The notes beneath the pieces were generated by a model. The model did no database searches, was not told the DNA's origin, and saw only the letters and a program-made list of their open reading frames with translations. Below, in pieces: positions 45,581 to 57,486 of a DNA stretch of 64,000 nt (its first letter is position 1; the number at the start of each line of letters is the position of its first letter). Location of the stretch: NCBI GenBank assembly GCA_032717465.1, contig CM064658.1:4523501-4587500 (forward strand). Reading direction: 5' to 3'. The DNA comes from Coenobita brevimanus. Its lineage: Eukaryota > Arthropoda > Malacostraca > Decapoda > Coenobitidae. The translations under genes and the position numbers were made by a program.

Positions 45581-46726
45581 AGAGCAAAAGGATGATAATT
45601 TGACCCAAGCTAAGGGAGGAAATATATATATATTTATTACCAAGATCAGAAAATAAAGGGCATCCCCATGCTGTAGAGACACCAATCCTATATGGTGGTG
45701 CTGGAGATGGATGCCTTCACTTGGTGGTACTGAATGTCTCTCAATTCCCTCCCTATCCCCTGAATGGTAGATGGTGGACTGCAGAAAATGGGCAACTGCA
45801 GTCTTCAGTCCACCAGGGTCACATTCAGATGAACCTAGGGCCACAACAATAAGTCCCATTTCCACAACACTTACTCTTGACTATTAAAAACTCATGACAT
45901 ATCTAAGACTCACACCCAGTAAACAAACCAATAAATAAATACCAGTAATAATGATATAAATCTTGAATACATCCATGCCACATTCAACTCCTTCATTCCA
46001 AAGATGTATTTTCTACTAAACTTGTGCTTTCTTCAGGTGATTTCAATTTGAAATGGACTTACCTTAGCTCACTGAATCCAGGTAACGTCCATTTTTTTTT
46101 TTTTTTTTTTTTCATTGCTACCAGACCCTCAATGGGTACAATTTAAGTTGTATCTCACCTATTCAGTTCAGGAAGTCTATAGATAAATAAAACTCTCAGG
46201 ATGTGGCAAAATACTACTATTACTACTGCAATAATAATTAATAATAATAAAATAAAAAAAGATGTCCCTAGGCTGACTGGGTTAAGAGATGAGTTAATGA
46301 AAGGCATACTGTATCTCTCTACTCCAGTTCTTAAAGTTTGTGGAAAAAAATAGTCCGGATATAGCAAGAATACCTGTATAATATAAAATGAATCATCACA
46401 GTGACACAGGACTTTAAATAAATGAATGAACTGTATGAGATGTTTCTGGTTCTATCAATCGATTGATCAATCGAGAGACAGAGAATGACATAACAAATTT
46501 TATCATAATGCCATGTGTTGATAAATGATTACAGCCGATCCACTTTTACCTCCTCAAAGTGTAAGGACTTGGGACTGTGCTATCTCTGTCCAATACATTT
46601 AAGGGTACCAAGGATGACCAGGTTACTGTGTGTCTGCTGGGGGCATCACACGACTAGAAAGCCCTCATTCAACTCACAGGATTAAACTTAGGTAGTACTG
46701 TCTCTAACCACTATGGTATACTCTTT
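45581..46726. other. Non-coding, with a Rep-C copy
   Basis: It contains a TA microsatellite (about 45624-45636), a T tract (about 46092-46112), a TCAATCGATTGA palindrome near 46455 and Rep-C at about 46555-46610 (AAGTGTAAGGACTTGGGACT). No gene is seen. Confidence 0.45.
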
Positions 46727-46885
46727 CTATTCTACCTTGGCCCCAAACTGCTGTCTTCCCTATTTAACAGCTAAGTTGTAGTAATAACTGCAGAATGCTA
46801 AACAAAAGCAATGATTAGGAAAGGATGTTCAACGAATGTACTGTCTTTTTTCTGCCACTGAGTTTTGTGAAACATGCTATATAAG
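46727..46885 (-). repeat. Dispersed repeat Rep-A
   Basis: On the minus strand it begins CTCAGTGGCAGAAAAAAGAC and ends GGGGCCAAGGTAGAATAG. Confidence 0.6.
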
Positions 46886-47576
46886 GGGAAAAAAAACAAA
46901 ATCTGAACCTAGTTAACATTAAAGATCTCTAAACCACCAGCAGAAGAGAACTGTAAATTAAAATAGTGACATACAAAATCCAAGAGTCTGCCACTGGAGG
47001 TGAGAGCAGTGCAGCTGACCCAGACATTTCATCCACTGTTCCACTCTTCATTGTCCACTTAGTAGGCATCTTAACTCTGACAGTGTTCCAGGGGAAAGGT
47101 TAGAACTCAGCATCTTCAACTAATCCCAGAGTTTACCACTGATGTTGACAGCAGTGCATCACTCCATCCACTGTTCCTTTCTTCATGATGCACTGGGTAG
47201 GCTGCAAGTTCTATTTTGGGGAAAGACTGGGACTTAGTAAAAGTGACTGTCTGCCCTGATCTCTTCAACCCAATACAGTAACATTTTTTTTCTTTCTTTT
47301 TACTGATTTCTTTTTTATTTATTTATTTTTTTGCCACCATCACACCATTCTAATCAACCTGAGGGGGATCTGCAGTGAAGGGGTCAATGAAGTCTAATCT
47401 AACTCCCCAGGTTCAAAGTGTCTCCTAAAAGGAATAAAATTAGAAAGAGAAAGAATAAAAGGGAAGGTATATCAAGTGAAGTGGTTCTCTCCTTGACTTG
47501 ATGACCTGTTGCTATCCCCTCTCTCACACTAACTAAACACACACTTACACAGTACACTACACACAAACTCGCTGAA
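46886..47576. other. Non-coding, with a Rep-B copy
   Basis: GCAGTGAAGGGGTCAATGAA at about 47373 is a Rep-B core. Two related blocks around GCAGTGCA..CCATCCACTGTTCC lie near 47010 and 47150. No gene is seen. Confidence 0.4.
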
Positions 47577-47794
47577 TTAACCCTTTCACACTGGGTGGCA
47601 CGTCAATGTGCCACTACAGAAATACAGTATCTGCAGCCATCGGGTGGCATGCATATGTGTTCTGGACTTTTTACATTTACGCACTGTCACTGGTGGCCCA
47701 ACAGTGGTTCAGTAGCAGGAGGTGGCAAGACTGAGGAGTTGCCATCACAGGAAGACTATTTTATTGTCTATTATTTTTATCATGTACCAGAGGT

Positions 47795-49025
47795 GAAAGA
47801 GAGAGAGATTGTCCAGGTGCTTGAGGGTGCGAAAGTGGATGTATGTGGAATAACTGAAACAAAATGGAGAGGAGAAAGTGTGAGAGAATGGGAGTATGGA
47901 TGAGGTATATGTGCAGGAGTAGGTGAGAATGAGAGGGCAAAGGAAGGAGTATGTATAGTTGTGAGTAAAAGATGGAAGAGGAGCATAAGACAGTATGGAT
48001 CAGTTGGGTCAAGGATTGTGTGGGTAAAGTTGAAAGTTGGAATACAAATGTGGGCGATTGTGTGTGTGTATGCGCCAACGCAAGATCGTGCTAGAAGAGT
48101 GAGAGAAGAGTTCTGGACAAATGTGGAAGTGTGCATGGAAAAGTTTGGAAGGAATGAGAGAGTGTTTTTGATTGGTGATATGAATAGTAAAGTTGGGAAT
48201 GTGAAGGTGGATGGAATAGTTGGTGAGTGGGGTGTGCCTGTTGAGACAGATGAGAATGGGAGTGCGTTAGTGGATATTTGTGCTGGGAGGGGGTTGGTGA
48301 TAGCCAATACCCACTTCAGGCATAAAATGATCCACAGGTATACATGGCGAGTGATGAGAAGGGTGGGTGGTGAACTGAATAAAAGGAAGGCAATGATTGA
48401 TTGTGTGTGTGTGGATGAAAGGATGCGAAGATGTGTAAAGGATGCAAGAGTGTATAGAGGTTGGGGGAGTGGACTTTCTGACCACTACTTGGTGGCGGCC
48501 AGAATTAGAATGCAAGTAAGATGGAGGAATAGAAGAAGGGAAAGACGAGAGGAAGGAGTAGTTGCAAGGAGAGTGGAAAGGTTACAAGAGGATGAGAAAA
48601 AGGCAGAGTATAAGAGAGAAGTGGAGGAATGATTGGGCAAATATGAATTGGAGCAGATGGGAGACATGGAAGGCGTGTGTAAGATATTTACAGAAGAAAT
48701 ATGTGCAGCATGTGATGTGGTGTGTGGAAGGAAGAGAAAACGGAGTGGGGTGCAAGGAACAGCGTGGTGGACTGAAGAGGTGAAACAGGCTGTGGCACAA
48801 AAGAAGAAAGCATACAATGAATGGATGAGAAATGGGGGCATGGAAGAAGTTGAGAGGCGGAAGAGAGAGTTATATGTGGAAAGAAAGAGAGAGGTGAAAA
48901 GATTAGTAAGAGAGAGTAAGAAGAGAGTGGATGAGGAATTTGGAAGGAATCTGAGTGTAAAGTGGAGAGACTGTAAGAAAATGTTCTGGAGAGAAGTGAA
49001 AAAGAGTAAGACAGGGTGGAAGTGA
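47795..49025 (+). pseudogene. LINE-1 endonuclease and linker, two in-frame stops
   Basis: A single frame runs REIVQVLEGAKVDVCGITET (catalytic Glu), VCVYAPTQ, LIGDMNSKVG, ANTHFRHKMIHRYTW, DCVCVDERMRR and LSDHYLVAARI (His), then a basic linker. TGA codons at 47901 and 48630 interrupt it without changing frame. The first strand of the domain (with the usual Asn) is absent, consistent with 5' truncation. Confidence 0.85.
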
Positions 49026-50304
49026 AGTAAGCATGGGAGTGAAAGATAAAAATGGTAGATTACTAGTGGAGAAGGGAGAAAAAGTGAACAGATGGAGAGA
49101 ACACTTTAAGGAATTGTTGAACGTAGAGGATGGAAGTAATGCGAGTATAAGTGGCTGCGGAATGGCTGGGAGAAGGAGGGAGGTGAGAAGACATGAAGAA
49201 ATCAGTAGGATAGAAGTTGTGGAAGCAATGAAGAAAGTTAAATCGGGGAAAGCCCCAGGAATTGATGGAGTGTGTGGTGAAATGCTGAAGCATGGGGGAA
49301 GAGATAGTAGTAGAATGGATGTGGATGATGTGCAGATTGGCCTGGGAGGAAGGTAGAGTCCCGGAGGATTGGAAGTCAGGTATAATTATTCCCTTGTACA
49401 AAGGAAAAGGGGAAAAAGAAGTGTGTGGTAATCATAGGGGCATTTGTCTTCTTAGTATAATAGGAAAAGTGTATGGTAGGATACTTATAGACAGAGTTAG
49501 AGAAAGAACAGAGAAATTAGTTGGAGAAGAACAGGGAGGCTTTAGGAAGGGAAGAGGTTGTGTAGATCAGATATTCATTCTTAGATCTTTAGTGGAAAAG
49601 TTTCTAGAGAAGGGAAAGAAGTTGTATGCGGCTTTCATGGATTTGGAGAAAGCATATGACAGGGTGGATAGACAAGGATTGTGGGAAGTGTTAAGAATAT
49701 ATGGAGTAGATGGGAAGTTGTTGAATGCTGTGAAGAGTATGTACGATGGTGCGAAGGCTGCAGTGCGTGTGGATGGTGAACTAAGTGAATTTTTCTCTTT
49801 GAAAGTTGGTTTGAAACAGGGATGTGTCATGTCTCCATGGTTGTTCAATCTGTACATGGATGGGGTAATAAAAGAGGTACAAAGGTAGGGTAGTGGATGT
49901 TGGAGTGGCCCTGGTGAGAGAGGATAGTGTTTGGAAACTCCCTGTACTGTTGTTTGCAGATGATACTGTGTTGTTGAGTGAAGACGAAGGGGAGCTGCAA
50001 GGCTTGGTGGATGAGTTTGGGAGAGTGTGTAAGAAACGGAATCTAAAGGTGAATGTAGGGAAGAGTAAAGTGATGGTCTTTGAGAGAGGTGAAGTTAGTG
50101 AATGTACAGCGAGGTTGGATGGTGAGGAATTGGAAAATGTGAGTACGTTTAAGTACTTGGGTAGTGTGATGAGTAAGGATGGAGGTTTGGAGGGTGAAGT
50201 GCTTGAAAGGGTACAGCAGGGAAGAAAGGTTGCTGGTTCTTTGAAAGCAGTGATAAGAAACAGGGAAGTGAGCATGGAAGTGAAAAAGTTACTACATGAC
50301 AGTA

Positions 50305-50972
50305 CAGTAGGGCACCAATTTTCGCGCCTAATTGGGTCCAAAAATAATGAGCGAAAGTGGAATTAGCGAAAGTTGGGGCATTGTCTTTATGGCAAAAAGG
50401 CTAATTGGTTCCCGGTTATCCTAAAGTAACATCAGATTTTCATTTTCACTTGCAATACAGTACATCAAATCACTATTTTTTCACTGTTTTTTGCGCCCTT
50501 GTCCATGTGCCCAACTATCTTCCTTTTCATTTCATTATTATACTGCCGTTTCTTCACTCCAACACGATACTCTCTTTTAGCCTTGGCCTTTCCTCCCGAC
50601 TTTGAATGTCCCGGCCACTTTTTATCACCACCACTGCCTCCCGGCCCTCCCCCCACACCACCAGGCTCTCCCCCCACACCACCAGGTATAGTAGAGGCCA
50701 TTGAACCGTGAGAATCCAACACAATGGAGCTAGCACGCTCGTACACAATGGCGGGAATGGGTGGACAGAATGTTGACATGACGTCATTCAAGATGGCGGT
50801 GGGTTGCGGGCGGGCGGTGCAGGAAATTCAAAGTTCAAAATATTGTCCCAAACCCAAAATTTGTGCGCGAAAATCGATTTTTTCAAGCGAAAGTGGAAGT
50901 TAGGGAATATTTGGTGCATGCCGCGAAAGTGGATTCCGCAATCCTGCTGTAGCGAAAGTTGGTGCACTACTG
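50305..50972 (-). mobile_element. pogo/Tigger-like deletion derivative
   Basis: It inserted at TA (50303-50304, repeated at 50973-50974). The inverted ends are CAGTAGGGCACCAATTTTCG and CAGTAGTGCACCAACTTTCG. Joining the flanks restores the LINE-1 reading (HDSIVIPTL). CAGT ends and a TA target fit the pogo/Tigger group. Confidence 0.9.
50465..50791 (-). pseudogene. N-terminal remnant of a Tigger-like transposase
   Basis: A minus-strand frame of 108 residues inside the element has a Gly-rich stretch and then KAKREYRVGVKKRQYNNEMK and RKIVGHMDKG, which resembles the basic start of a pogo-type DNA-binding domain. A later Met (about 50701) may be the real start. The rest of the transposase is deleted. 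Confidence 0.45.
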
Positions 50973-51437
50973 TATTGTGATACCAACTCTAACGTACGGA
51001 AGTGAAGCTTGGACATTGTTGGAAGGACACAAGTCAAGAGTGAGAGCAGTGGAAATGAGTTATTTAAGAGGAGCCTGTGGAGTCACGTAGAGAGACAGGC
51101 TGACGAATGAAGATATAAAGGAGCGTTGTGGTGTGGATGTGGATGTGATAGGAAGCGTTATGAGGAACACACTGAGGTGGTTTGGCCATGTGTAGAGGAT
51201 GGAGGGTGAAAGACTGACGAAGAGAGTGTATGTGAGTGAGGTGGAGGGGGGAAGAGGGAGGGGGAGGCCGAGGATGAGATGGAGGGATGGGGTGGAGAGG
51301 TATATGAGAGAGGGGGTGTGAGTTGGGAGCAGGGCAGTGAAATGGCAGGGGACAGGGCGACTTGGAGGCGATTTGTTTGTGGCCACCCCAAACGGGATTG
51401 AGGCGCCTGGCAATAGATAGATGGATAGACCAGAGGT

Positions 51438-52642
51438 ATGTTGAGGCATGTGGTATGAGATGTTACACTGCTGCAGTAGCTTACTTGGATCTGATGGAAG
51501 CGATGTCTGATGACTCAAATTATGCTGTTAGATGAATGAGTGAAAATGAAAGCGGTAAAAAAAAAAAAAAAAAGAGAGAGAGAGAGAGAGAATGGTTTAC
51601 GTCTGGCAGTGGAACGGCTCCAACACCACCGGTTTTGACAGCTCACCACACAGGTAATCATCATCTGGACCTCCTTTCCCACCCTAGGTCAGAGTGAGAA
51701 GTAGCTAAGTCCAGACAGCCCAAATTTGCTGACTCCACTGGGCCACGCTTCCATTCACTCATCATTCAAGCCCCTGGAATCCTGGCTCTATTTGATATGC
51801 CAAAAACATTCACCTTGTTTTGCAGCTTCACATAAACATACCCGATAGAGTCAATCTGGACACTGTCACGTTAAAGAATGGTAAAAAGTGTAATTATTAT
51901 TTTTTTTTTTAACATTATGTTAGGCATCACCTTACTCAGGAAAATATGGTCTATTTGTCTGCATGGAATATTTTAACAAAATTATCTTTGTATATCTCAA
52001 ATTCCGTGTGTGGGACATCCAGAAAAAAACACCCGAGGTGAAAGGGTTAAACAAAGCCATCACAGTAAAGCTAGAGCAATGAATGTAATATCCTACTTAA
52101 GTCTGGGTTAGGTCTGCCATGACACCATGTACAATGAATTTTATCCATCCATCATCCAATCCTACGTTGCCCCATGAGGAATTTTATACCATATGGAATT
52201 AAGCAAAATTCATCATCCAATTATCTTGGCCACAATATAGATCCTGGGCTATGCTACTCAGTCCCAATATTCCAGGCAAGGCAGACCTGCCTCACCTGAT
52301 CCTGGGTGGCATTATGTGAGCAATGAACTCAAACCTTCCTCTGACTGTATTTCCTACTGCCTATGACCTCCAGTCTTTTGAACACAGTGCATCCAGGCAT
52401 CGCAAAATAAATCAATCATGAATCTGCCTTCCCCCTCCCCCCCTTCAGGGGAACAATCTTGCAGGCTCCTGGCCTTTGGTTCCCTCTACCTTAAAAAAAA
52501 TAAATAAAAAAAAAAATAAATAAAAAAAAAAATCTGGTTGGGGCATCACCCACTGGACTCCTTGTTGTTAAAAATAAAAATAAATGATGATAATACACCT
52601 ACAAATCTCCACCTTTTATGCTACAACCTGAAAAACAGTTAA
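51438..52642. other. Non-coding, low-complexity islands
   Basis: Up to 52046 this is the right arm of the TTAA element, with an A run followed by a GA repeat (about 51557-51590). A/AT-rich runs lie at about 52493-52532. No gene is seen. Confidence 0.45.
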
Positions 52643-53089
52643 CCCCTTGGCTGCTAAGACCTTCTGAGGCAGACCTATCGATAGCCTGCTACAGACCTCT
52701 CAAAAGATGCCCTTTGATTTCGGCGGGAATGCAGTACGTATCATCCCTCCCATGCAGAGTTGCCACGCAGTGTGGTTTTCTGAGTCACCCAACATCACCG
52801 GGCTAATGGCTAGCGCGTGGGGTGAGTGGTGAGGCAGCCACAGACTCAGTGACCTGAAAAAACAGCCAAAAATGACCTCTCTTCAACCTGTTCCCACAAC
52901 GCCGTAACAGGCTCTACCTCTTCACAAACACGCTCATGGGTAAGTAGAAAGGTGTTGACTTCTGATGCATGTGGTTTTTCATTAATTTTTTTGTCTCTAA
53001 CTATAAGCAAGAGTTGAAAATGACTAATTTTTGCCCAAAGTTGCCGCACCAGGGCACTACGTAGCTCAGAGCCCGCCGCAGCCTAGGAG
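52643..53089. mobile_element. TTAA-flanked MITE, 447 bp
   Basis: TTAA at 52639-52642 and 53090-53093. The ends are CCCCTTGGCTGC and, reverse-complemented, CTCCTAGGCTGC. No coding frame is recognised. Confidence 0.6.
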
Positions 53090-53734
53090 TTAAAGGTTGG
53101 AGGGGGTGGGGGGGGAAGGTATTCTGTAAGTAATTTTTGGAGATCAGGCCTATGTGAAGCAGCTTTCTATTAAATGAAATTATTAAAAAAGAATACCACC
53201 TGTATTTACATAGTTTCACATAACTCAGTCAGTGGACCTACTTTAACCCCTAAAACGCGGCTGTGTACGCCCGACCCCCCCGCTGTGGCGGGGTTGTAGC
53301 GGGGTCTGAGTACCTGTGGGAAAATATTTGCCCAAAATCAGAGATTAATCCTAGAGCATTAAAATTTTTATGGCATATAGTACTTACATTCAGCTTTCTC
53401 CTCCTGAGACACATGTTGAGCCTTCGTGGACTACCAAAGGACTTGTGAAGACTTGCAAAGTTGGGTAACAAAGTCTTCACTTTCACACCTCCAGAAACCT
53501 GGTTTTCTTTCTACCACAGCCTCAATCTGTCACAGTACACTTTATACAACAACGTACAGGTTGTTTGGAATCCGTATTTGTACAATAAGCACTGAAAATA
53601 AGGCTAAAATGAACGAAGCGCACGGCCGACATGCAGCGCGGTGGCGATCTTCCCGTCACTATTGTCACATTTGCCTTTTCACGGCAAAAAACACGTATAC
53701 TACATTATTTTCCATCATAGTACTTCGCAAATGT

Positions 53735-54205
53735 TCGCTTGTCACTATTATGGCCATAAAAATCACTGTCACTGCCAGTACTGTGGATCGGGACTGAGGA
53801 AGACCACCGTGGCAAGAGTTTATTCAGCCTTACGGCAGGCACTTTATTCTCGCTCCGGTCGGCCACTCGCACTTCATTTCTATCGCTCACTTTCACTGTA
53901 GCTGTCCGTTTTTTGCCTTATTCATCAGTGTCACTGTCCATTGTTATAAAAATAATATTTTCTATACAACAAACTGTCACTCTCAGAACATAGAATAGGA
54001 ACATATGCTTTCATCTTCTTACACTGGAGTGACTGTCACTCGCAATACTTATATTATTACTATGTACAATTATTTACACCAAAAAACACTGTCACTGTCA
54101 GTGCTTTTACAAGTACATACACTAATTTACACTCATCAGGCTGTCACTGTCAGCACGTAAAAGAAAACTAAACACTAGTATCACTGTCACTCTCAGTATT
54201 ATTTG
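53735..54205. repeat. Subterminal CTGTCACT repeats in piggyBac
   Basis: About seven or eight copies of CTGTCACTSTCAG-like words recur at irregular 40-60 bp spacing between the transposase stop and the left end. They could be transposase-binding sites. The deletion derivative at 39.6 kb lacks most of them. Confidence 0.7.
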
Positions 54206-54225
54206 AAAGAATCTTACCCTTATTT

Positions 54226-56583
54226 TCAAAATCTAGTCAGGCTGTGGTAGTCAAAGAAACACGGGTAAGCACAGAGGGGAACTTTGCACTCTTTGCACTG
54301 CAAGGAGGTGCGCCTAAAGGTTCTGTCCTGCCTGGTAGTGTGGCTGCACACATGACACCTCCTCAGTGCTTTTCCCCTCTTGGCAGTGGCAGGCAGTGGC
54401 TCCAGGCAGTGTCGCTGAAGGTAGGCCTGACACTGTAGGCGGTCTGGAGGTGTCTGAGGGTGGCGTTTGGGACCTGTTGAAAGTACCTGGCCATAACGCT
54501 GAAGCAGCTGGTAGACACAAGTCTTGGAAAATCTTCGGAGAGAGTAGTTTGCTGGCTTCCTGTTCTTGATTTTATACAGGATGAAGGCGTTCAGCATGAA
54601 CATATCAATCAAGTGCAAGAACACCTTCCTGTACCAACGACGATTTTTCCTCAGGCAGTCAATCTCTCCGATCATCATATCAGACTTGTCCACCAGCCGC
54701 ATATTGACGTTGTAGTCAATGACAGCATCAGGCTTCATCACAGGCTCGCCAGTCCTTCTGTCAACCTTCCCTGTTGCCAGCATTTCCCCCTTGTGTACTG
54801 TGGTGAGCATATTCACGACTCTCTTATCATGCCACCTGATCGCAAGCATCTTGTCAGATTTCTTCAGGTGCACGTCTCCCCGCTTTGACTTTTCAGCCTC
54901 GGGGAAGGCAGGGTAGTGTGCCCTATTGCTTCTGACAGTGCCACAGGATCCGACGCCATGTTCAGAAAGGTACTTGGCGAGTTTAGGAGCTGTATAGTAA
55001 TTGTCCGTATACAGGACATGATTCTCGCCAAAGTACTTTTCCAAAAGCACTTTCACCACAGAACCAGAGAATCCAAGGGGGTCAGTCTTGTCCAAATCGA
55101 CATTGCTGGCAGTGTAAATGACGAAGTCTAAGATGAACCCCGTCTTGCAGTCGCATAGCACGAAAAACTTGATTCCAAAGCGGTGCCGTTTGCTTGGAAT
55201 GTACTGCACAAACCGAAGACGGCTCCTGAACAAAACCAAGGACTCGTCAATCACCACTTTCTTGAAAGGGCGCAGGAACCTCGTAAACTTATCCTTGATC
55301 AAGTTCAGGATTCCCCTCACTTTCCATAATGGGTCAGTTTGGGAAGGCTCATCATTGTTCGCGAAGTGAAGGTAAGTCATGAGCTGCCTAAAACGATCGC
55401 GGCTCATGTATTTATTGAAAATTGGTGTCGGGCAAAGATCGTCGGAACTCCAGTATTCTTCCAGCTTGTGTTTCCAATTATGGGGCATCAATAACATCAA
55501 CCCAATAAATACAAAAAGTTCCCTGATCGTTAGAGGCACCCATGCTGCCATCCGCGACGTGGATGGCGTGGCCGCCTCACCTTCTCCTTCGCGAACTGCA
55601 GCAGATTGCCCCTCGTACCTGTTTGTCTCGGTACAAATCTGCTCCATTACCTCGTTGTCTAGGAAGGCCAACAGGTAGTCCAAGCATTCACCATCCTCGT
55701 CGACAGGGAAGTCAGCCTGAACTCCACACCCACTGTCATCAAAGGGCAGATCCTCCGGCACAAAATCTGATCCCTCTGACCACACGAAGGCATCAAGAGT
55801 GCCCTGCCTAGGCTGGGAGGTGCTGGGGGCGGCGGGGGGTGAGGCAGGTCGTGTGGGAGTGGGTGAGGCAGGCGGTGAGACAGTACGTGAGGCAGAGGCT
55901 ATCCTAGGTCGTGTTGGTGTAGTGGTGGTGGTGGGGACTTTATCTGAGGGTTCAAGGTCACTCGCGGTGGCGTGACTGCCGAGTTGCCTAGTGCGAGTTT
56001 CCTTATGAGCTAGCCTTACACTAGGGGACAAAGTTCTAGCTCTACCAACACGAACACTTGGCCTACGAAAACCTCTAGTACGTAAAGTAGAACGTCTACT
56101 TCCCTTTCAAGGTGGTGAAGGCGACTCAGACGACTCAGGAGACAGGTCAGCAGAAGAGGAGGACGAGAGAATGGGGCTGGGAGTACGTGGCGGGCTGGCG
56201 ATGGCGTGAAGTGGCGTAGGGGACAATGGCAGTGAGCTTGGGTCACCACTCCTTTTTCTCTTTGCCCCCTTCCCATATTCAAGGCCCCTTCTCACAGGAG
56301 CCTTCCCTGCTGAGGTGCTAGGCACTGACACACTCACTTCAGGCACAGAAACAGTCACTTCTGGCCCAGACTCTGCACTTGATTGCGTATCAGACTCTGC
56401 CAGGCTTGACCACACACCAACGTCACTCCCATAGTCCATCGAGGCTTTCAATAGTTCACTGGCTATTGCAGAGTCACTCAGGCCCTTAGTAGTTCCTGGT
56501 AAGGTTTTGAAGGGGGCTGAGGTCACAAAACCCTTTTTCGGAGGGCTGGAAGGCACAGACTCGGAAGAGCTCGAGTTGGACAT
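54226..56583 (-). pseudogene. piggyBac transposase with one in-frame TGA
   Basis: An ATG at 56583 opens 785 codons to 54226, broken once by TGA at 56109-56107. The N-terminal third is Ser/Pro/Thr-rich. After the stop and an Arg-rich stretch, the catalytic core begins at WVPLTIRELFVFIGLMLLM. The three acidic sites are in VVIDESLVLF, VLYTDNYYT and YNVNMRLVDKSD, matching the DDD triad of piggyBac enzymes. The C-terminus is Cys-rich (CHVC...CKECKVPLC), as expected for end binding. The stop follows CCT and could be a CGA-to-TGA change. Everything else is intact, so the copy seems young; recoding or readthrough cannot be excluded. Confidence 0.9.
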
Positions 56584-56961
56584 GGTGTCACCGTGGGAGA
56601 TTCGCGTGGACTGACGCTAATCAGGGGCAAACTGCACGAAAAAATCACAGTGTGACAACTGGGGAAACAAGCGTTTCCCAATAGCAGAAAGTGCTTGCGA
56701 GATGACGGCGCAGATTGACACGTATGAGCCGTCCGCGCATTGCCATATCGCACGACGAGGGAGGGCCGCGCATCGGTGCGTGGGTGGGTAAAAAAAATGA
56801 TACTTGGCAACAACCGAGGTCAGTAGTACAAAGGTCAAGTGTGCTAAACGTAGCTCACGGGTGGCGGTACTGATAGACAATACCAGCTGGAGCCTGCTTG
56901 CCCGCGGTTATTCAAAATTAACTCAAATCGCAAACGCGATGATCCGCGTTTTAGGGGTTAA

Positions 56962-57166
56962 ACAGTATATTATTCAAGCTATTCCTATACCGGTAAGTTC
57001 TCACTCAGAGTATGAGGTTTTAAAAGTGGTGATAGACATTCCCTTCATTAACCCCCCCCCCTTTTTTTTAAGCTGACAAATATCCCTGACTCCCTTCCAC
57101 TGAGTTAATGGCCAAGTGTAATTAGACTGGAGGGCAGACAATAATCCTTTCACCTTAAATTGGCCC

Positions 57167-57199
<33 letters not shown>

Positions 57200-57210
57200 C
57201 CCTCAAGAAG
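56962..57210. other. Non-coding with a poly-T tract
   Basis: T runs occur at 57063-57069 and 57170-57199. No gene is seen. Confidence 0.5.
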
Positions 57211-57350
57211 CCAAGTGGCAGAGTAAGACAATACTGTGGCTCTACATCCTCTTCATAGCACTTCTTCATGACTAACATTCTAGAATTATTCTCTTGCTAA
57301 GACTCAGTATGCGTGATGGAGTGGTGGCAATTTTAGGCCGAGTTAGAGTA
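57211..57350 (+). repeat. Dispersed repeat Rep-A, best copy
   Basis: It reads AAGTGGCAGAGTAAGACA, CTGTGGCTCTACATCC, ATAGCACTTCTTCATGACTA and GGCAATTTTAGGCCGAGTTA. It has no coding frame and no recognised ends. Confidence 0.7.
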
Positions 57351-57486
57351 TTACTACCTCATAACTAGGACTCACTAAATTTAATGAAACTGCACTACAA
57401 CTTTGTATCCAAGTAAAAGTGGCCTAGTTCAGTGATGCAAAATTATAATACAGTATATAAGACATCTCTACAATGAAAAGTTTAAT

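Larger units (their letters stand above)
49030..51402 (+). pseudogene. LINE-1 reverse transcriptase and C-terminus, several lesions
   Basis: Motifs in order are VKSGKAPGIDGVCGEMLKHG, SGIIIPLYKGKG, EQGGFRKGRGCVDQIF, FMDLEKAYDRV, KQGCVMSPWLFNLYMDGV, LPVLLFADDTVLL (catalytic FADD) and FKYLGSVMSKDG. Frameshifts occur near 49026, 49295 and 49885. At LLHDS the frame is cut by the inserted Tigger-like element; it resumes at 50975 (IPTLTYGSEAW) with further stops at TGG positions near 51090 and 51194. Confidence 0.85.
47795..51428 (+). mobile_element. LINE-1 copy, 5'-truncated, with a 9-bp target duplication
   Basis: ACCAGAGGT occurs at 47786-47794 and 51429-51437, exactly bounding a plus-strand LINE that begins inside its endonuclease and ends GGCAATAGATAGATGGATAG. 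It is interrupted by a Tigger-like element at 50305-50972. A shorter, nearly identical 3' end sits at 42.5 kb. Confidence 0.9.
47581..52046. mobile_element. TTAA-flanked (piggyBac-like) element hosting a LINE
   Basis: TTAA at 47577-47580 and 52047-52050 flank ends CCCTTTCACACTGGGTG and, reverse-complemented, CCCTTTCACCTCGGGTG (14 of 17 match). Without the nested LINE the element would be about 0.8 kb and non-coding. Pairing of these ends is an inference from the inverted match and the TTAA sites. Confidence 0.55.
53247..56957 (-). mobile_element. piggyBac-like element, near complete
   Basis: TTAA at 53243-53246 and 56958-56961 flank 3,711 bp with perfect inverted ends CCCCTAAAACGCGG. One transposase gene lies on the minus strand, with a non-coding region of about 0.98 kb after it and about 0.37 kb before it. 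It is the best candidate parent type for the MITE at 39.6 kb. Confidence 0.95.
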
